This document shows positions 25,381 to 35,388 of a stretch of 64,000 nt of DNA, in pieces. The position numbers and the translations under genes are program-made. The stretch covers positions 2,207,001-2,271,000 of the forward strand of contig NZ_CP107558.1 of assembly GCF_026427715.1 (NCBI RefSeq), read 5' to 3'. This DNA comes from Methylocystis sp. MJC1. Its GTDB lineage: Bacteria > Pseudomonadota > Alphaproteobacteria > Rhizobiales > Beijerinckiaceae. The notes under the pieces were generated by a model. That model did not search any database and was not told the DNA's origin. It saw only the letters and a program-made list of their open reading frames with translations. The stretch's first letter is position 1, and every line of letters starts with the position of its first letter.

Positions 25381-25800
25381 TTACATCGGAACTTTGGACG
25401 GATTCCCTTCCGCGTCCTTGAAGGGAAACAGCCCTGACTGGAAACATTGAGTCATATGCTCGGCGCGCGCGATTGCAGCCGAGGCAAGCTCCTCGGGCAT
25501 CGTTTCCTTCGCGGCCTCGGTGAAAAGCGACAACCAGCGGGGAAATTGTTCGACTTCGATCGGCAGCTTCACATGAACGCCGAAGGGCGTGCCCTGATAG
25601 CGCGTCGTACCAAGCAGCGCATGCGACCAGAAATTCGAGACGATTTCCAAATGCGGCTCGAGCTCGGAGATGGTTTTGGCGAAGACCGGTCCAAGCAAGG
25701 GATCGGCGCCGCCTTTCTCATAGAAGCGCGCAACGCAGGCTCGGATTGCCGCTTCCGCCGCCGAATTGTCGTTTTTGGCCTCCTCAACCGCTGTTTCCAT
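25381..25800 (-). CDS. Group III truncated haemoglobin
   Basis: A 139-residue globin. FYEKGGADPLLGPVF, FWSHALLGTTRYQGTPFGVHVKLP with the proximal haem ligand His76, and FPRWLSLFTEAAKETMP follow the group III (trHb P) pattern. The ATG at 25800 has a perfect AGGAGG upstream. It is the second gene of a two-gene operon with an atypical receiver and diverges from nifH, with sigma-54-like control (see 26295-26309). That context suggests oxygen or nitric-oxide handling during nitrogen fixation, which is an inference. Confidence 0.9.
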   Translation of the reverse strand: METAVEEAKNDNSAAEAAIRACVARFYEKGGADPLLGPVFAKTISELEPHLEIVSNFWSHALLGTTRYQGTPFGVHVKLPIEVEQFPRWLSLFTEAAKETMPEELASAAIARAEHMTQCFQSGLFPFKDAEGNPSKVPM

Positions 25801-25816
25801 TCTCGCCTCCTGTCGC

Positions 25817-26254
25817 TCACCGCACATTGAGCACAGTCAGCGGAATTGTCACGCCTCCCGTGCCGCGGCCAAGCATCGCGTCCACCTTCTGACGAACGAA
25901 TTCCACCTTGAGCGGCTTAGCAATAAAGCCATGGGCGCCGGCCGCGACGCATTCCTTGCCGTAACCATTGTTGCTCGGCTCGACGACGACCAAAATTTTA
26001 GCTTGCGGCTGCTCCTGCCGAAACTTGCCCAAAAGCTCCAATCCTTCGGCCTGCGGCAGGGTTTCGGCCAAAAGAATGAGATCCGGCGGCTGCGTCTTTC
26101 CTTTTTCAAAAGCGATCGCCGTGCTCGCCACTTCATGCGCCTCGAATTCGTCATGCAACATGAACTGAAGCGCCGCGCGAAAGATCTCATTGTCGTCGAC
26201 AATGAACACCCGCTTGTTTTCCAGCGCCTTCGACATCTCCACGCCGATCTGCAT
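25817..26254 (-). CDS. Atypical receiver-domain protein without phospho-acceptor aspartate
   Basis: A 145-residue single receiver domain. VFIVDDNEIFRAALQFML (Asp20, Asp21) and the lysine loop AHGFIAKPLKVEFV (Lys113) are normal. The phosphorylation strand, however, reads DLILLAETLPQAEGLELL, with Ala63 in place of Asp. It cannot be phosphorylated in the usual way and may signal by binding alone. It lies 16 bp upstream of the truncated-haemoglobin gene in the same operon. I chose the ATG at 26254 with GAGG upstream; a GTG at 26272 and an ATG at 26236 are alternatives. Confidence 0.85.
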   Translation of the reverse strand: MQIGVEMSKALENKRVFIVDDNEIFRAALQFMLHDEFEAHEVASTAIAFEKGKTQPPDLILLAETLPQAEGLELLGKFRQEQPQAKILVVVEPSNNGYGKECVAAGAHGFIAKPLKVEFVRQKVDAMLGRGTGGVTIPLTVLNVR

Positions 26255-26294
26255 TTCCCTTACCTCGTTCACGTTGCGATTGCCCGTTTTTCAA

Positions 26295-26309
26295 GCAAGC
26301 GACATGCCG
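26295..26309 (-). promoter_or_regulatory. Probable sigma-54 promoter of the receiver/globin operon
   Basis: On the minus strand this reads CGGCATGTCGCTTGC: the GG-N10-GC spacing is exact and TTGC is intact, with two changes in the -24 box. It predicts a transcript start near 26284, about 30 bases before the receiver ATG. The palindromic NifA site at 26365-26380 lies 56 bp upstream of it, so it may be shared with nifH. Confidence 0.6.
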
Positions 26310-26364
26310 AGGCGCTTGTCGGAAGCTAAGCTTTGGCGTGTGTCAGTTCGCTTGCGAACATCAC

Positions 26365-26380
26365 TGTCGGCTTTGACACA
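26365..26380. promoter_or_regulatory. NifA upstream activator site between nifH and the receiver/globin operon
   Basis: A perfect TGT-N10-ACA (TGTCGGCTTTGACACA). It lies 71 bp upstream of the nifH -24 box and 56 bp from the opposing sigma-54-like box. It is the only full match I found in this intergenic region. Confidence 0.85.
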
Positions 26381-26450
26381 CGTGCTCGAGCGCCCGAGGC
26401 TCCAGACGTAAATACAGCAAATCCAATGTCTTAAGTATTTCTTACCGAGC

Positions 26451-26465
26451 TGGCACGCCCTTTGC
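26451..26465 (+). promoter_or_regulatory. Sigma-54 promoter of nifHDK
   Basis: TGGCACGCCCTTTGC fits TGGCAC-N5-TTGC exactly. It predicts a leader of about 140 bases before nifH. Confidence 0.94.
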
Positions 26466-26553
26466 GCAATACCCCACGCAAGGCTTTTGGCTGCCGGTTC
26501 AGAAAGTCAATTGGGAAACGCCGGTCGCCCGCGCCTCGTCGCAGAGTGAGTGA

Positions 26554-27495
<942 letters not shown>

Positions 27496-27507
27496 CTTTC
27501 GCCAACT

Positions 27508-27531
27508 GCCCGGCTCTCTCGAGAGCCGGGC
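27508..27531 (+). other. nifH-nifD intergenic hairpin
   Basis: A perfect 11-pair stem (GCCCGGCTCTC/GAGAGCCGGGC) with a two-base loop, 13 bases after the nifH stop. There is no T run, so it more likely stabilises the 3' end of nifH mRNA, or partly attenuates, than terminates. Such stems are known to help give excess NifH over NifDK. Confidence 0.8.
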
Positions 27532-27558
27532 CTACCATCCTCCAGAAAGGCCTCCGTC

Positions 27559-29025
27559 ATGAGTGTGGCGCAAGCTGAATCCATCGAAGACATCAAGGCC
27601 CGCAACAAGGAACTCATTCAGGAAGTCCTGAAGGTTTATCCGGAAAAGACCGCCAAGCGTCGCGCCAAGCACCTCGGCACGTTCGAAGACGGTAAGCCGG
27701 ATTGCGGCGTCAAATCGAACATCAAATCCATTCCCGGCGTCATGACCATTCGTGGCTGCGCTTACGCCGGTTCGAAGGGCGTGGTGTGGGGTCCTATCAA
27801 GGACATGATCCACATCTCGCACGGCCCGGTCGGCTGCGGCCAATATTCCTGGGCGTCGCGCCGCAACTATTACATCGGCACGACCGGCATCGACACTTTC
27901 GGCACGATGCAGTTCACCTCCGACTTTCAGGAGAAGGACATCGTGTTCGGCGGCGACAAGAAGCTCGCCAAGATCATGGACGAAATCCAGGACCTGTTCC
28001 CGTTGAACAAGGGCATCACCGTTCAGTCCGAGTGCCCGATCGGCCTCATCGGCGACGACATCGAAGCCGTCTCCAAGGCCAAGTCGAAGGAATATGAAGG
28101 CAAGACGATCGTCCCGGTCCGCTGCGAAGGATTCCGCGGCGTGTCGCAGTCGCTCGGCCACCACATCGCCAATGACGCGGTTCGCGATTGGGTGTTCGAC
28201 AAGATGGACGGCAAGCCGGCCCGCTTCGAGTCCACGCCTTATGACGTCGCAATCATCGGCGATTACAACATCGGTGGCGACGCCTGGTCTTCGCGCATTC
28301 TGCTCGAAGAAATGGGCCTGCGCGTTGTCGCTCAATGGTCCGGCGACGGCACGATTGCGGAGCTCGAAGCGACGCCGAAGGCGAAGCTGAACGTTCTGCA
28401 CTGCTACCGTTCGATGAACTACATCTCCCGCCACATGGAAGAAAAGTACGGTATTCCGTGGTGTGAGTACAACTTCTTCGGCCCCTCCAAGATCGAAGAG
28501 TCGCTGCGCAAGATTGCCTCGCACTTCGACGACAAGATCAAGGAAGGCGCCGAGCGCGTGATCGCGAAGTATCGTCCGCTGATGGACGCCGTCATCGCGA
28601 AGTATCGTCCGCGTCTCGAAGGCAAGAGGGTCATGCTGTTCGTCGGCGGCCTGCGTCCGCGCCACGTCATCGGCGCTTACGAAGACCTCGGCATGGAAGT
28701 CGTGGGCACGGGCTATGAGTTCGGCCACAACGACGACTATCAGCGCACGAGCCATTACGTGAAGGACGGCACGCTGATCTACGACGACGTCACGGGCTTC
28801 GAGTTCGAGAAGTTCGTCGAGAAGATCCAGCCCGATCTCGTCGGCTCGGGCATCAAGGAGAAGTACGTCTTCCAGAAGATGGGCGTGCCCTTCCGTCAGA
28901 TGCATAGCTGGGACTACTCGGGCCCCTACCACGGCTACGACGGCTTCGCGATCTTCGCGCGCGACATGGACATGGCGATCAACTCGCCGGTCTGGAAGAT
29001 GGCCAAGGCTCCCTGGGCCGCCTGA
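27559..29025 (+). CDS. nifD: Nitrogenase MoFe protein alpha chain NifD
   Basis: A 488-residue subunit carrying the FeMo-cofactor. The P-cluster ligands Cys67 (IRGCAYAG) and Cys93 ([10 protein letters not shown]) are visible, as are the cofactor cysteine region ([28 protein letters not shown]) and the cofactor histidine in [19 protein letters not shown]. It is full length, and a clean AGAAAGG site precedes the ATG. It is cotranscribed with nifH and nifK and separated from each by a stem-loop. Confidence 0.99.
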   Translation: MSVAQAESIEDIKARNKELIQEVLKVYPEKTAKRRAKHLGTFEDGKPDCGVKSNIKSIPGVMTIRGCAYAGSKGVVWGPIKDMIHISHGPVGCGQYSWASRRNYYIGTTGIDTFGTMQFTSDFQEKDIVFGGDKKLAKIMDEIQDLFPLNKGITVQSECPIGLIGDDIEAVSKAKSKEYEGKTIVPVRCEGFRGVSQSLGHHIANDAVRDWVFDKMDGKPARFESTPYDVAIIGDYNIGGDAWSSRILLEEMGLRVVAQWSGDGTIAELEATPKAKLNVLHCYRSMNYISRHMEEKYGIPWCEYNFFGPSKIEESLRKIASHFDDKIKEGAERVIAKYRPLMDAVIAKYRPRLEGKRVMLFVGGLRPRHVIGAYEDLGMEVVGTGYEFGHNDDYQRTSHYVKDGTLIYDDVTGFEFEKFVEKIQPDLVGSGIKEKYVFQKMGVPFRQMHSWDYSGPYHGYDGFAIFARDMDMAINSPVWKMAKAPWAA

Positions 29026-29040
29026 TCCCCGCAATAAAAA

Positions 29041-29068
29041 GGTCTCGCCTCTCCCCTGGGGCGAGACC
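29041..29068 (+). other. nifD-nifK intergenic hairpin
   Basis: GGTCTCGCC pairs with GGCGAGACC around a short loop, directly after the nifD stop and before nifK. It has no T run. It is probably an mRNA-processing or stability element within the operon. Confidence 0.7.
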
Positions 29069-29095
29069 GGCTAGCGGAAACGAGAGGAACTCCTT

Positions 29096-30655
29096 ATGCC
29101 ACAGAATGCTGACAACGTTCTCGACCACTTTAATTTGTTCCGCCAGCCGGAATACAAGGAGATGTTCGAGAACAAGAAGAAGAACTTCGAAAATCCGGTT
29201 GCGGACGCGGAGCTGGAACGCGTTCGCGAATGGACCAAGACCGAAGAATATAAGGAAAAGAACTTCGCTCGCGAAGCGCTGACCGTCAACCCTGCCAAGG
29301 CCTGCCAGCCGCTTGGCGCCGTCTTCGCGGCCGTCGGCTTCGAAAGCACCCTGCCCTTCGTCCACGGCTCGCAGGGCTGCGTCGCTTACTATCGTTCTCA
29401 CTTCTCGCGTCACTTCAAGGAGCCGACCTCTTGCGTCTCCTCCTCCATGACCGAAGACGCGGCGGTGTTCGGCGGCCTCAACAATATGATCGACGGCCTG
29501 GCGAACGCCTACAATATGTATAAGCCGAAGATGATCTCCGTCTCCACCACCTGCATGGCGGAAGTCATCGGCGACGACCTCAACGCCTTCATCAAGACCT
29601 CGAAGGAAAAGGGCTCGGTTCCGCAGGAGTTCGACGTTCCCTTCGCGCATACCCCGGCTTTCGTCGGCAGCCACATCACCGGCTACGACAACGTCATCAA
29701 GGGCGTGCTCGAGCACTTCTGGGACGGCAAGGCTGGCACGGCCCCGGCGCTGGAGCGTCAGCCGAACAACAGCATCAACTTCCTTGGCGGCTTCGACGGC
29801 TACACGGTCGGCAATATGCGCGAAGTGAAGCGCATCTTCGAGTCGATGGGCGTCGAATACACCCTGCTCGGCGACAACAGCGACGTGTGGGATACCCCGA
29901 CCGACGGTGAATTCCGCATGTATGACGGCGGCACCAAGCTCGAGGACGTCGCCAACGCGCTGCACGCCAAGGCGACCATTTCGATGCAGGAATTTTGCAC
30001 CGAAAAGACGCTGCCCTATATCAAGACCAAGGGCCAGGAAGTCGTCGCCTTAAACCATCCGGTCGGCGTTGCGGCGACCGACAAATTCCTGATGGAGATT
30101 TCGCGCATCTCCGGCAAGCCGATCTCCGCAGAGCTCACCAAGGAGCGCGGTCGTCTCGTCGACGCCATCGCCGACTCTTCCGCCCACATCCACGGCAAGA
30201 AGTTCGCGATCTACGGCGATCCGGACCTCTGCTACGGCCTTGCGGCCTTCTTGATGGAGCTTGGCGGCGAGCCGGTTCACGTCCTCGCCACCAATGGCGG
30301 TAAGGCCTGGGCGGAGAAGGTGCAGGCGCTGTTCGACTCCTCGCCCTTCGGCAAGAACTGCCACGTGTATCCCAACAAGGATCTGTGGCACATGCGTTCG
30401 CTGCTCTTCACGGAGCCGGTCGACTTCCTCATCGGCAACACCTACGGCAAGTATCTCGACCGCGATACGGGCACCCCGCTCATCCGCATCGGCTTCCCGA
30501 TCTTCGATCGCCACCACAAGCACCGCTACCCGGTGTGGGGCTATCAGGGCTCGATGAACGTCCTGGTGTGGATCCTCGACGCCATCTTCGAGGACATCGA
30601 CCGAAACACCAATGTCGTGGCGAAGTCGGACTACTCCTTCGACATCATTCGCTAG
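29096..30655 (+). CDS. nifK: Nitrogenase MoFe protein beta chain NifK
   Basis: A 519-residue partner of NifD that supplies the other P-cluster ligands. The cysteines in [39 protein letters not shown] and [17 protein letters not shown] are in the expected places. The N-terminal extension before them ([19 protein letters not shown]) is typical of group I/II MoFe beta chains. Length is normal. It is the last gene of nifHDK: a palindrome and a family A repeat separate it from nifE. Confidence 0.99.
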   Translation: MPQNADNVLDHFNLFRQPEYKEMFENKKKNFENPVADAELERVREWTKTEEYKEKNFAREALTVNPAKACQPLGAVFAAVGFESTLPFVHGSQGCVAYYRSHFSRHFKEPTSCVSSSMTEDAAVFGGLNNMIDGLANAYNMYKPKMISVSTTCMAEVIGDDLNAFIKTSKEKGSVPQEFDVPFAHTPAFVGSHITGYDNVIKGVLEHFWDGKAGTAPALERQPNNSINFLGGFDGYTVGNMREVKRIFESMGVEYTLLGDNSDVWDTPTDGEFRMYDGGTKLEDVANALHAKATISMQEFCTEKTLPYIKTKGQEVVALNHPVGVAATDKFLMEISRISGKPISAELTKERGRLVDAIADSSAHIHGKKFAIYGDPDLCYGLAAFLMELGGEPVHVLATNGGKAWAEKVQALFDSSPFGKNCHVYPNKDLWHMRSLLFTEPVDFLIGNTYGKYLDRDTGTPLIRIGFPIFDRHHKHRYPVWGYQGSMNVLVWILDAIFEDIDRNTNVVAKSDYSFDIIR

Positions 30656-30665
30656 CAGCACTGCG

Positions 30666-30689
30666 TCGCCGGGCCAATTGGCCCGGCGA
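30666..30689. terminator. Perfect palindrome after nifK
   Basis: A 10-pair stem TCGCCGGGCC/GGCCCGGCGA around AATT, 10 bases after the nifK stop. It lacks a T run, so it could be an imperfect terminator or 3'-end stabiliser that reduces read-through into nifEN. Confidence 0.7.
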
Positions 30690-30711
30690 ATGCTTCTCAT
30701 ACGAGCGTTTT

Positions 30712-30810
30712 CACTCCCGCGCTCGCGACGAGCGATCCGGCATCCAGAGCAAAGCTGGCGCAATTTTGGCTCTGGATTCCCGAACGGTCTTTCAACACCT
30801 CGGGGATGAC
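30712..30810. repeat. Intergenic palindromic repeat, family A, copy 3 (partial)
   Basis: Contains CATCCAGAGCAAAGCTGGCG...CTCTGGATTCCCGAAC, the core of family A with diverged ends. It lies inside the nif island between nifK and nifE; no sigma-54 promoter of good quality is found in this gap. Confidence 0.75.
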
Positions 30811-30891
30811 TAGCCCACCCTGAGGCGTTTGAGCGGAAGCGGCATCAAAGGCGCGACGAACGCGCGACCCCAGTGAGCAGGAGGCATTTGA

Positions 30892-32559
30892 ATGGCGAGT
30901 CTGTCGGAAAAGATCCAGGACGTCTTCAACGAGCCGGGCTGCGACAAAAATAAAGGCAAATCCGAGAAAGAGCGCAAAAAGGGCTGCACCAAGCAACTCG
31001 CGCCAGGCGCCGCCGCCGGCGGCTGCGCCTTCGATGGCGCCAAGATCGCCCTGCAGCCCATTACCGACGTCGCCCATCTTGTTCATGGCCCCATCGCCTG
31101 CGAAGGCAACAGCTGGGACAATCGCGGCGCCAAGACCTCCGGCTCCTCGCTCTATCGTACGGGCTTCACGACTGACATCGCCGAAAATGACGTGGTGTTC
31201 GGCGGCGAGAAGCGTCTCTATCGGTCGATCAAGGAAATCATCGACAAATACGATCCTCCGGCCGTTTTCGTCTATCAGACCTGCGTGCCGGCGATGACCG
31301 GCGACGACATTGAAGCGGTCTGCAAGGCGGCTGCGGCGAAATTCAACAAGCCGGTGATCCCAGTGATTTCGCCCGGCTTCGTCGGCCCGAAAAATTTGGG
31401 CAATAAGCTCGCGGGCGAGGCAATCCTCGACCATGTGATTGGCACGCAAGAGCCCGAATACACCACTCCTTACGACATCAACATCATCGGCGAATATAAC
31501 CTCGCCGGCGAATTGTGGCAGGTGAAGCCGCTGCTCGACGAGCTCGGCATTCGCATTCTCGCCTGCATCTCGGGCGACGCGAAATATCACGAGGTCGCTT
31601 CGTCGCATCGCGCCCGCGCGTCGATGATGGTTTGCTCCAAGGCGATGATCAATGTCGCGCGCAAGATGGAGGAGCGTTACGAGATCCCCTTCTTCGAGGG
31701 CTCCTTCTACGGCATCGGCGATATGAGCGACAGCTTGCGCGAGATCGCAAGGCTGTTGATCGAGCGTGGCGCGCCCGCGGAGCTGATGGATCGCACGGAA
31801 GCGGTCATCGCCCGTGAGGAGGCGAGAGCCTGGGCGCGCATCGCGCCTTACCGTGAGCGCCTCGAGGGCAAACGCGTGCTGCTCATCACCGGCGGCGTGA
31901 AGAGCTGGTCAGTTGTCGCGGCGCTGCAGGAGGCGGGTCTCGAACTCGTCGGCACGAGCGTCAAGAAATCGACGAAGGAAGACAAGGAGCGCATCAAGGA
32001 GCTGATGGGCCAGGACGCCCATATGATCGACGACATGACCCCGCGCGAGATGTACAAAATGCTCCGCGAGGCGCGCGCCGACATCATGCTCTCCGGCGGC
32101 CGCTCACAGTTCATCGCGCTGAAGGCGAAAATGCCCTGGCTGGACATCAACCAGGAGCGCCATCACGCCTATGCCGGTTATGAAGGCATGGTCGAGCTCG
32201 TCCACGAGATCGACAAGGCGCTTTACAACCCCGTTTGGGAGCAGGTGCGCCGTCCGGCCCCTTGGGAAGAAAAGAGCTGGGAACAACGCGCCGACGAGGC
32301 CATCGCCGCAGAAGCGGCGGCGCTGGCCGCCGATCCCGTCGCGGCCGAAGCCGCCCGTCGCGACAAGCAGGTTTGCTCCTGCAATCTCATCTCGGTTGGC
32401 GCCATCGAAGACGCGATCCGCGACGGGGCAAACGACGTTGCCGCTGTCGGAAAAGCGACAGCTGCCGGCACGGGTTGCGGCGGTTGTCAGGAGCGCATCG
32501 CCGCAATGCTCGAAGCGGCGTCCAGCGCGCAGGCGATCGCCGCGCCGCAAGCAGCGTGA
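30892..32559 (+). CDS. nifE: FeMo-cofactor scaffold NifE with C-terminal BFD-like [2Fe-2S] domain
   Basis: A 555-residue protein. Residues 1 to about 470 form NifE, the alpha-type scaffold on which NifB-co is matured: [46 protein letters not shown] holds the cluster cysteines. After an Ala-rich linker comes a domain with Cys495-x-Cys497 and Cys529-x2-Cys532 (C-x-C-x31-C-x2-C), the ligand pattern of bacterioferritin-associated-ferredoxin-like domains. That extension is missing from the shorter NifE of Azotobacter. It may donate electrons or clusters to NifEN. Ribosome site AGGAGG precedes the ATG; the stop is 10 bases before nifN. Confidence 0.97.
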   Translation: MASLSEKIQDVFNEPGCDKNKGKSEKERKKGCTKQLAPGAAAGGCAFDGAKIALQPITDVAHLVHGPIACEGNSWDNRGAKTSGSSLYRTGFTTDIAENDVVFGGEKRLYRSIKEIIDKYDPPAVFVYQTCVPAMTGDDIEAVCKAAAAKFNKPVIPVISPGFVGPKNLGNKLAGEAILDHVIGTQEPEYTTPYDINIIGEYNLAGELWQVKPLLDELGIRILACISGDAKYHEVASSHRARASMMVCSKAMINVARKMEERYEIPFFEGSFYGIGDMSDSLREIARLLIERGAPAELMDRTEAVIAREEARAWARIAPYRERLEGKRVLLITGGVKSWSVVAALQEAGLELVGTSVKKSTKEDKERIKELMGQDAHMIDDMTPREMYKMLREARADIMLSGGRSQFIALKAKMPWLDINQERHHAYAGYEGMVELVHEIDKALYNPVWEQVRRPAPWEEKSWEQRADEAIAAEAAALAADPVAAEAARRDKQVCSCNLISVGAIEDAIRDGANDVAAVGKATAAGTGCGGCQERIAAMLEAASSAQAIAAPQAA

Positions 32560-32569
32560 GGTGGAAAAA

Positions 32570-33961
32570 ATGGCGCGCGTCACCGTCTCCAAGAAATCCT
32601 GCGCGGTCAATCCGCTGAAAATGAGCCAGCCCATCGGCGGCGCCCTCGCCTTCATGGGCGTCTCTGGCTGCATGCCCGTGCTGCACGGCTCGCAAGGCTG
32701 CACGTCCTTCGGACTCGTGCTCTTCGTCCGTCACTTCAAGGAAGCCATACCGCTGCAAACCACGGCGATGAACGAGGTCGCAACGGTTTTGGGCGGCCTC
32801 GAAAACATCGAACAAGCCATTCTCAATATCGTCAAACGCGCGAAGCCGAAGGTCATCGGCATTTGCTCGACCGGTGTGACGGAAACGAAGGGCGACGACG
32901 TCGACGGTTATCTGCAGCTGGTGCGCAAGCGGCATCCGGAGCTCGACGACATCGGCATGGTCTATGTCTCGACCCCCGATTTCAAGGATGCGTTCCAGGA
33001 CGGATTTGGCAAGACCGTAACAAAGCTGATCGAAGCTTTTGTGCCCGACGAAATCCCCTCGCGGCGCGCGCCGCAGCGCGTGAATGTGCTTGCCGGATGC
33101 CATCTCACCCCTGGCGACATCGACGAGTTGCGCGATATCATCGAAGCCTTTGGATTGGAGCCGACCTTCCTGCCGGATCTCTCCGGCTCGCTCGACGGGC
33201 ACATTCCAGACGATTTCACGCCGACGACGCTTGGCGGCGTCACCAAGGAAGACATCGCCGCCATGGGCAGCGCCGCCTGGACGATCGCGGTGGGCGAGCA
33301 GATGCGGGAAGGCGCCGAGGCGCTTCAATCGCGCGCCGGCGTGCCCTTCCAGCTGTTCGATCGCCTCACCGGCTTGGCGCCCAATGACGAACTCATCGGC
33401 CTTTTGTCGCGGATCAGCGGGCGTCCGGTTCCGATCAAATTCAGGCGCCAAAGGGGCCAGCTTGTCGATGCGATGCTGGACGGGCACTTCCACTTCGGCG
33501 GAAAGCGCATCGCCATCGGCGCTGAGCCCGATCTTTTGTTCGCGATCAGCCAATGGCTGACGGAAATGGGCGCGGAAGTGACGGCTGCGGTGACCACGAC
33601 GCACTCGCCCGTGCTCGAAAAGATCATGACCGAAGAGGTCCTGATCGGCGACCTGGAGGATTTGGAAAACCGCCTTTCCGGCTGTGATCTCATGATCACG
33701 CATTCGCATGGGCGCCAGGCCTCCGAACGCAGCGGCGTTCCGCTCTATCGCATGGGCCTGCCGATGTTCGACCGCATCGGTGCCGCGCATGAGCTCTCTG
33801 TCGGCTACCGCGGCACGCGCGATCTCATCTTCAAGCTCGGCAATTTGTTCATTGACCAGGTTCCGGAGCCCACCCCCGAGACATGGCGCGGGGAAAGTGC
33901 GGAACACGACGGCACGACGCTTGCGTCTGAGAACGATATCGCGCCGATCAGCGCTCACTGA
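32570..33961 (+). CDS. nifN: FeMo-cofactor scaffold NifN
   Basis: A 463-residue beta-type scaffold that forms NifEN with NifE. KKSCAVNPLKMSQPIGGALAFMGVSGCMPVLHGSQGCTSFGLVLFVRHFKE carries the expected cysteines. The gene begins 11 bases after nifE (GAGGTGG site before ATG). The C-terminus has a normal NifN end (YRGTRDLIFKLGNLFID) plus a short acidic tail. A longer reading from 32171 lies inside nifE and was rejected. Confidence 0.97.
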   Translation: MARVTVSKKSCAVNPLKMSQPIGGALAFMGVSGCMPVLHGSQGCTSFGLVLFVRHFKEAIPLQTTAMNEVATVLGGLENIEQAILNIVKRAKPKVIGICSTGVTETKGDDVDGYLQLVRKRHPELDDIGMVYVSTPDFKDAFQDGFGKTVTKLIEAFVPDEIPSRRAPQRVNVLAGCHLTPGDIDELRDIIEAFGLEPTFLPDLSGSLDGHIPDDFTPTTLGGVTKEDIAAMGSAAWTIAVGEQMREGAEALQSRAGVPFQLFDRLTGLAPNDELIGLLSRISGRPVPIKFRRQRGQLVDAMLDGHFHFGGKRIAIGAEPDLLFAISQWLTEMGAEVTAAVTTTHSPVLEKIMTEEVLIGDLEDLENRLSGCDLMITHSHGRQASERSGVPLYRMGLPMFDRIGAAHELSVGYRGTRDLIFKLGNLFIDQVPEPTPETWRGESAEHDGTTLASENDIAPISAH

Positions 33962-33977
33962 CGACATAGGAGGCGTC

Positions 33978-34388
33978 ATGAAAGTCGCATTCGCCACCCA
34001 AGACCTCGAAAGGGTCGACGCTCATTTCGGCTGGGCCAAGAACATCGCCATCTATGATCTCAACGGCGAAACCTACAGTTTTGTCGAGTCGGTCGCTTTT
34101 TCCGGCGACCTTCAGGAAGACGGCAACGAGGATAAGCTGCAGCCGAAGCTCGAAGCGATCAAGGATTGCGCGATCCTCTATGTGGCCGCCATCGGCGGCT
34201 CGGGCGCCGCGCGCGTCGTCGCATCGAACATTCACCCGATGAAAGTCAAGGAGCCCGAAAAGATCACCGATCTGATCGAGAAGCTCCAGGTCGTGCTGCG
34301 CGGAAACCCGCCCCCATGGCTGCGCAAGGTTTTGTCGAAGAGCGGCGACCGCAGCTTCGATTTCGAGGAGGAGACCGAAAATGTCTGA
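33978..34388 (+). CDS. nifX: FeMo-cofactor carrier NifX
   Basis: A 136-residue dinitrogenase-cofactor-binding-fold protein: [28 protein letters not shown] and [31 protein letters not shown]. NifX holds NifB-co or the VK precursor while it passes between NifB and NifEN. TAGGAGG precedes the ATG at 33978. Its end overlaps the next gene by 8 bases. Confidence 0.95.
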   Translation: MKVAFATQDLERVDAHFGWAKNIAIYDLNGETYSFVESVAFSGDLQEDGNEDKLQPKLEAIKDCAILYVAAIGGSGAARVVASNIHPMKVKEPEKITDLIEKLQVVLRGNPPPWLRKVLSKSGDRSFDFEEETENV

Positions 34389-34851
34389 AGCCGCCGCCGT
34401 AGAGACCGCATCGAAGCCCGAAGACAGCATCTTCCTCAAGGAGCTGATCAAGGTCTGGCGCGCGCAGGACACGCATGGAACCTGGGAGAAGAAGACCGAT
34501 CTCAACCTTCTCGACCCCTATATCGTCACCAAGGAGCAACGTAAGGAAATCCCGATCATCGGCGATCCGGATCCCGAGATGCTCTGGCGTCTCGAGCTGT
34601 TTTACAACGCTGTCGGCCTCGCCATCGAGCGCCGCACGGGCTGCATGGTGCAGCCGATGATGAAGATGAGCCACGAGGGCTTCGGCCGCATGATCCTGAC
34701 CACCGGCCGTCTCATCGTCGTGAACAAGCAGTTGCGCGACGTGCACCGTTTCGGCTTCGAGTCGTTCGAAAAGCTTGCGTCGGAAGGCGAGAAGTTTGTC
34801 GACGCCGGCGTCGAGATGATCGAGAAATTCCCTGAAGTGGCCAAGTTCTGA
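34381..34851 (+). CDS. NifX-associated protein (DUF269 family)
   Basis: A 156-residue protein recognisable by [49 protein letters not shown] and [38 protein letters not shown]. The family almost always follows nifX; its role is not firmly known, and cofactor handling is inferred from context. It overlaps nifX and is followed closely by the Rop-like gene. Confidence 0.92.
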   Translation: MSEAAAVETASKPEDSIFLKELIKVWRAQDTHGTWEKKTDLNLLDPYIVTKEQRKEIPIIGDPDPEMLWRLELFYNAVGLAIERRTGCMVQPMMKMSHEGFGRMILTTGRLIVVNKQLRDVHRFGFESFEKLASEGEKFVDAGVEMIEKFPEVAKF

Positions 34852-34865
34852 TCGGAGGCGCGAAG

Positions 34866-35066
34866 ATGAGCAGCGTCGATGAATTGAAGGCCGAGATCAA
34901 AAAGCTCTCGGCCAGGGCGATGAATATGAAGATGAACCTGCACGACCTCTCGGAGGAGCTGCCGGTCAATTGGACGAACATCATGTCGATCGCGCATGAG
35001 ACTCATGACGCCTATGCGGCGTTGGAGGCTGCGCGCAAGAAACTCAAGGAACTCGAGGCTGCCTGA
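34866..35066 (+). CDS. Rop-like (CCE_0567 family) small nif protein
   Basis: A 66-residue helical-hairpin protein: VDELKAEIKKLSARAMNMKMNLHDLSEELPVNWTNIMSIAHETHDAYAALEAARKKLKEL. The family (PF05082) forms dimers and has been described with bound metal in cyanobacteria. It usually lies between the DUF269 gene and fdxB, as here. Function is unresolved. Confidence 0.9.
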   Translation: MSSVDELKAEIKKLSARAMNMKMNLHDLSEELPVNWTNIMSIAHETHDAYAALEAARKKLKELEAA

Positions 35067-35067
35067 A

Positions 35068-35385
35068 ATGAGCGAGTTCAAGACGCGAGACGGCTCGCCT
35101 TATACGCCGCTCTATCTCACCGACATCAACGCCGAGACCTGCATCGGCTGCGGACGTTGCTTCAAGGTCTGCCCGCAAAGTGTGATGTCGCTTTACGGCG
35201 TCAATGACGAAGGCGAAATCCTCGGCATTGTCACGGAGGACGACGACGATGATTTCGACGGCGATCTCAACCGCAAGATCATGAAGGTGGAGCACGCCGG
35301 CGCCTGCATCGGCTGCAACGCCTGCTCAAGGGTCTGTCCGAAAAACTGCCAGACCCATCTGCCAGCGGATGAGATCGCGGCCTGA
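35068..35385 (+). CDS. fdxB: Nif-specific ferredoxin III (FdxB), 2[4Fe-4S]
   Basis: A 105-residue ferredoxin with two cluster motifs, CIGCGRCFKVCPQ and CIGCNACSRVCPKNC, separated by an acidic linker (TEDDDDDFDGD). FdxB-type ferredoxins are thought to supply electrons for FeMo-co synthesis or nitrogenase. The ATG at 35068 follows the previous stop by one base; its stop is 3 bases before nifQ. Confidence 0.94.
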   Translation: MSEFKTRDGSPYTPLYLTDINAETCIGCGRCFKVCPQSVMSLYGVNDEGEILGIVTEDDDDDFDGDLNRKIMKVEHAGACIGCNACSRVCPKNCQTHLPADEIAA

Positions 35386-35388
35386 CCG

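Noticed and set aside
30756..30770. TGGCGC-N5-TGGC as a sigma-54 promoter for nifE
   Set aside because: The -12 box is changed at a key base, and it is part of the family A repeat core that occurs elsewhere without nif genes. nifE may depend on read-through from nifHDK or on a promoter I did not recognise.
32387..33997. A 536-codon minus-strand frame opposite nifN
   Set aside because: nifN is certain by motif and context; the antisense frame has no ribosome site or family match.
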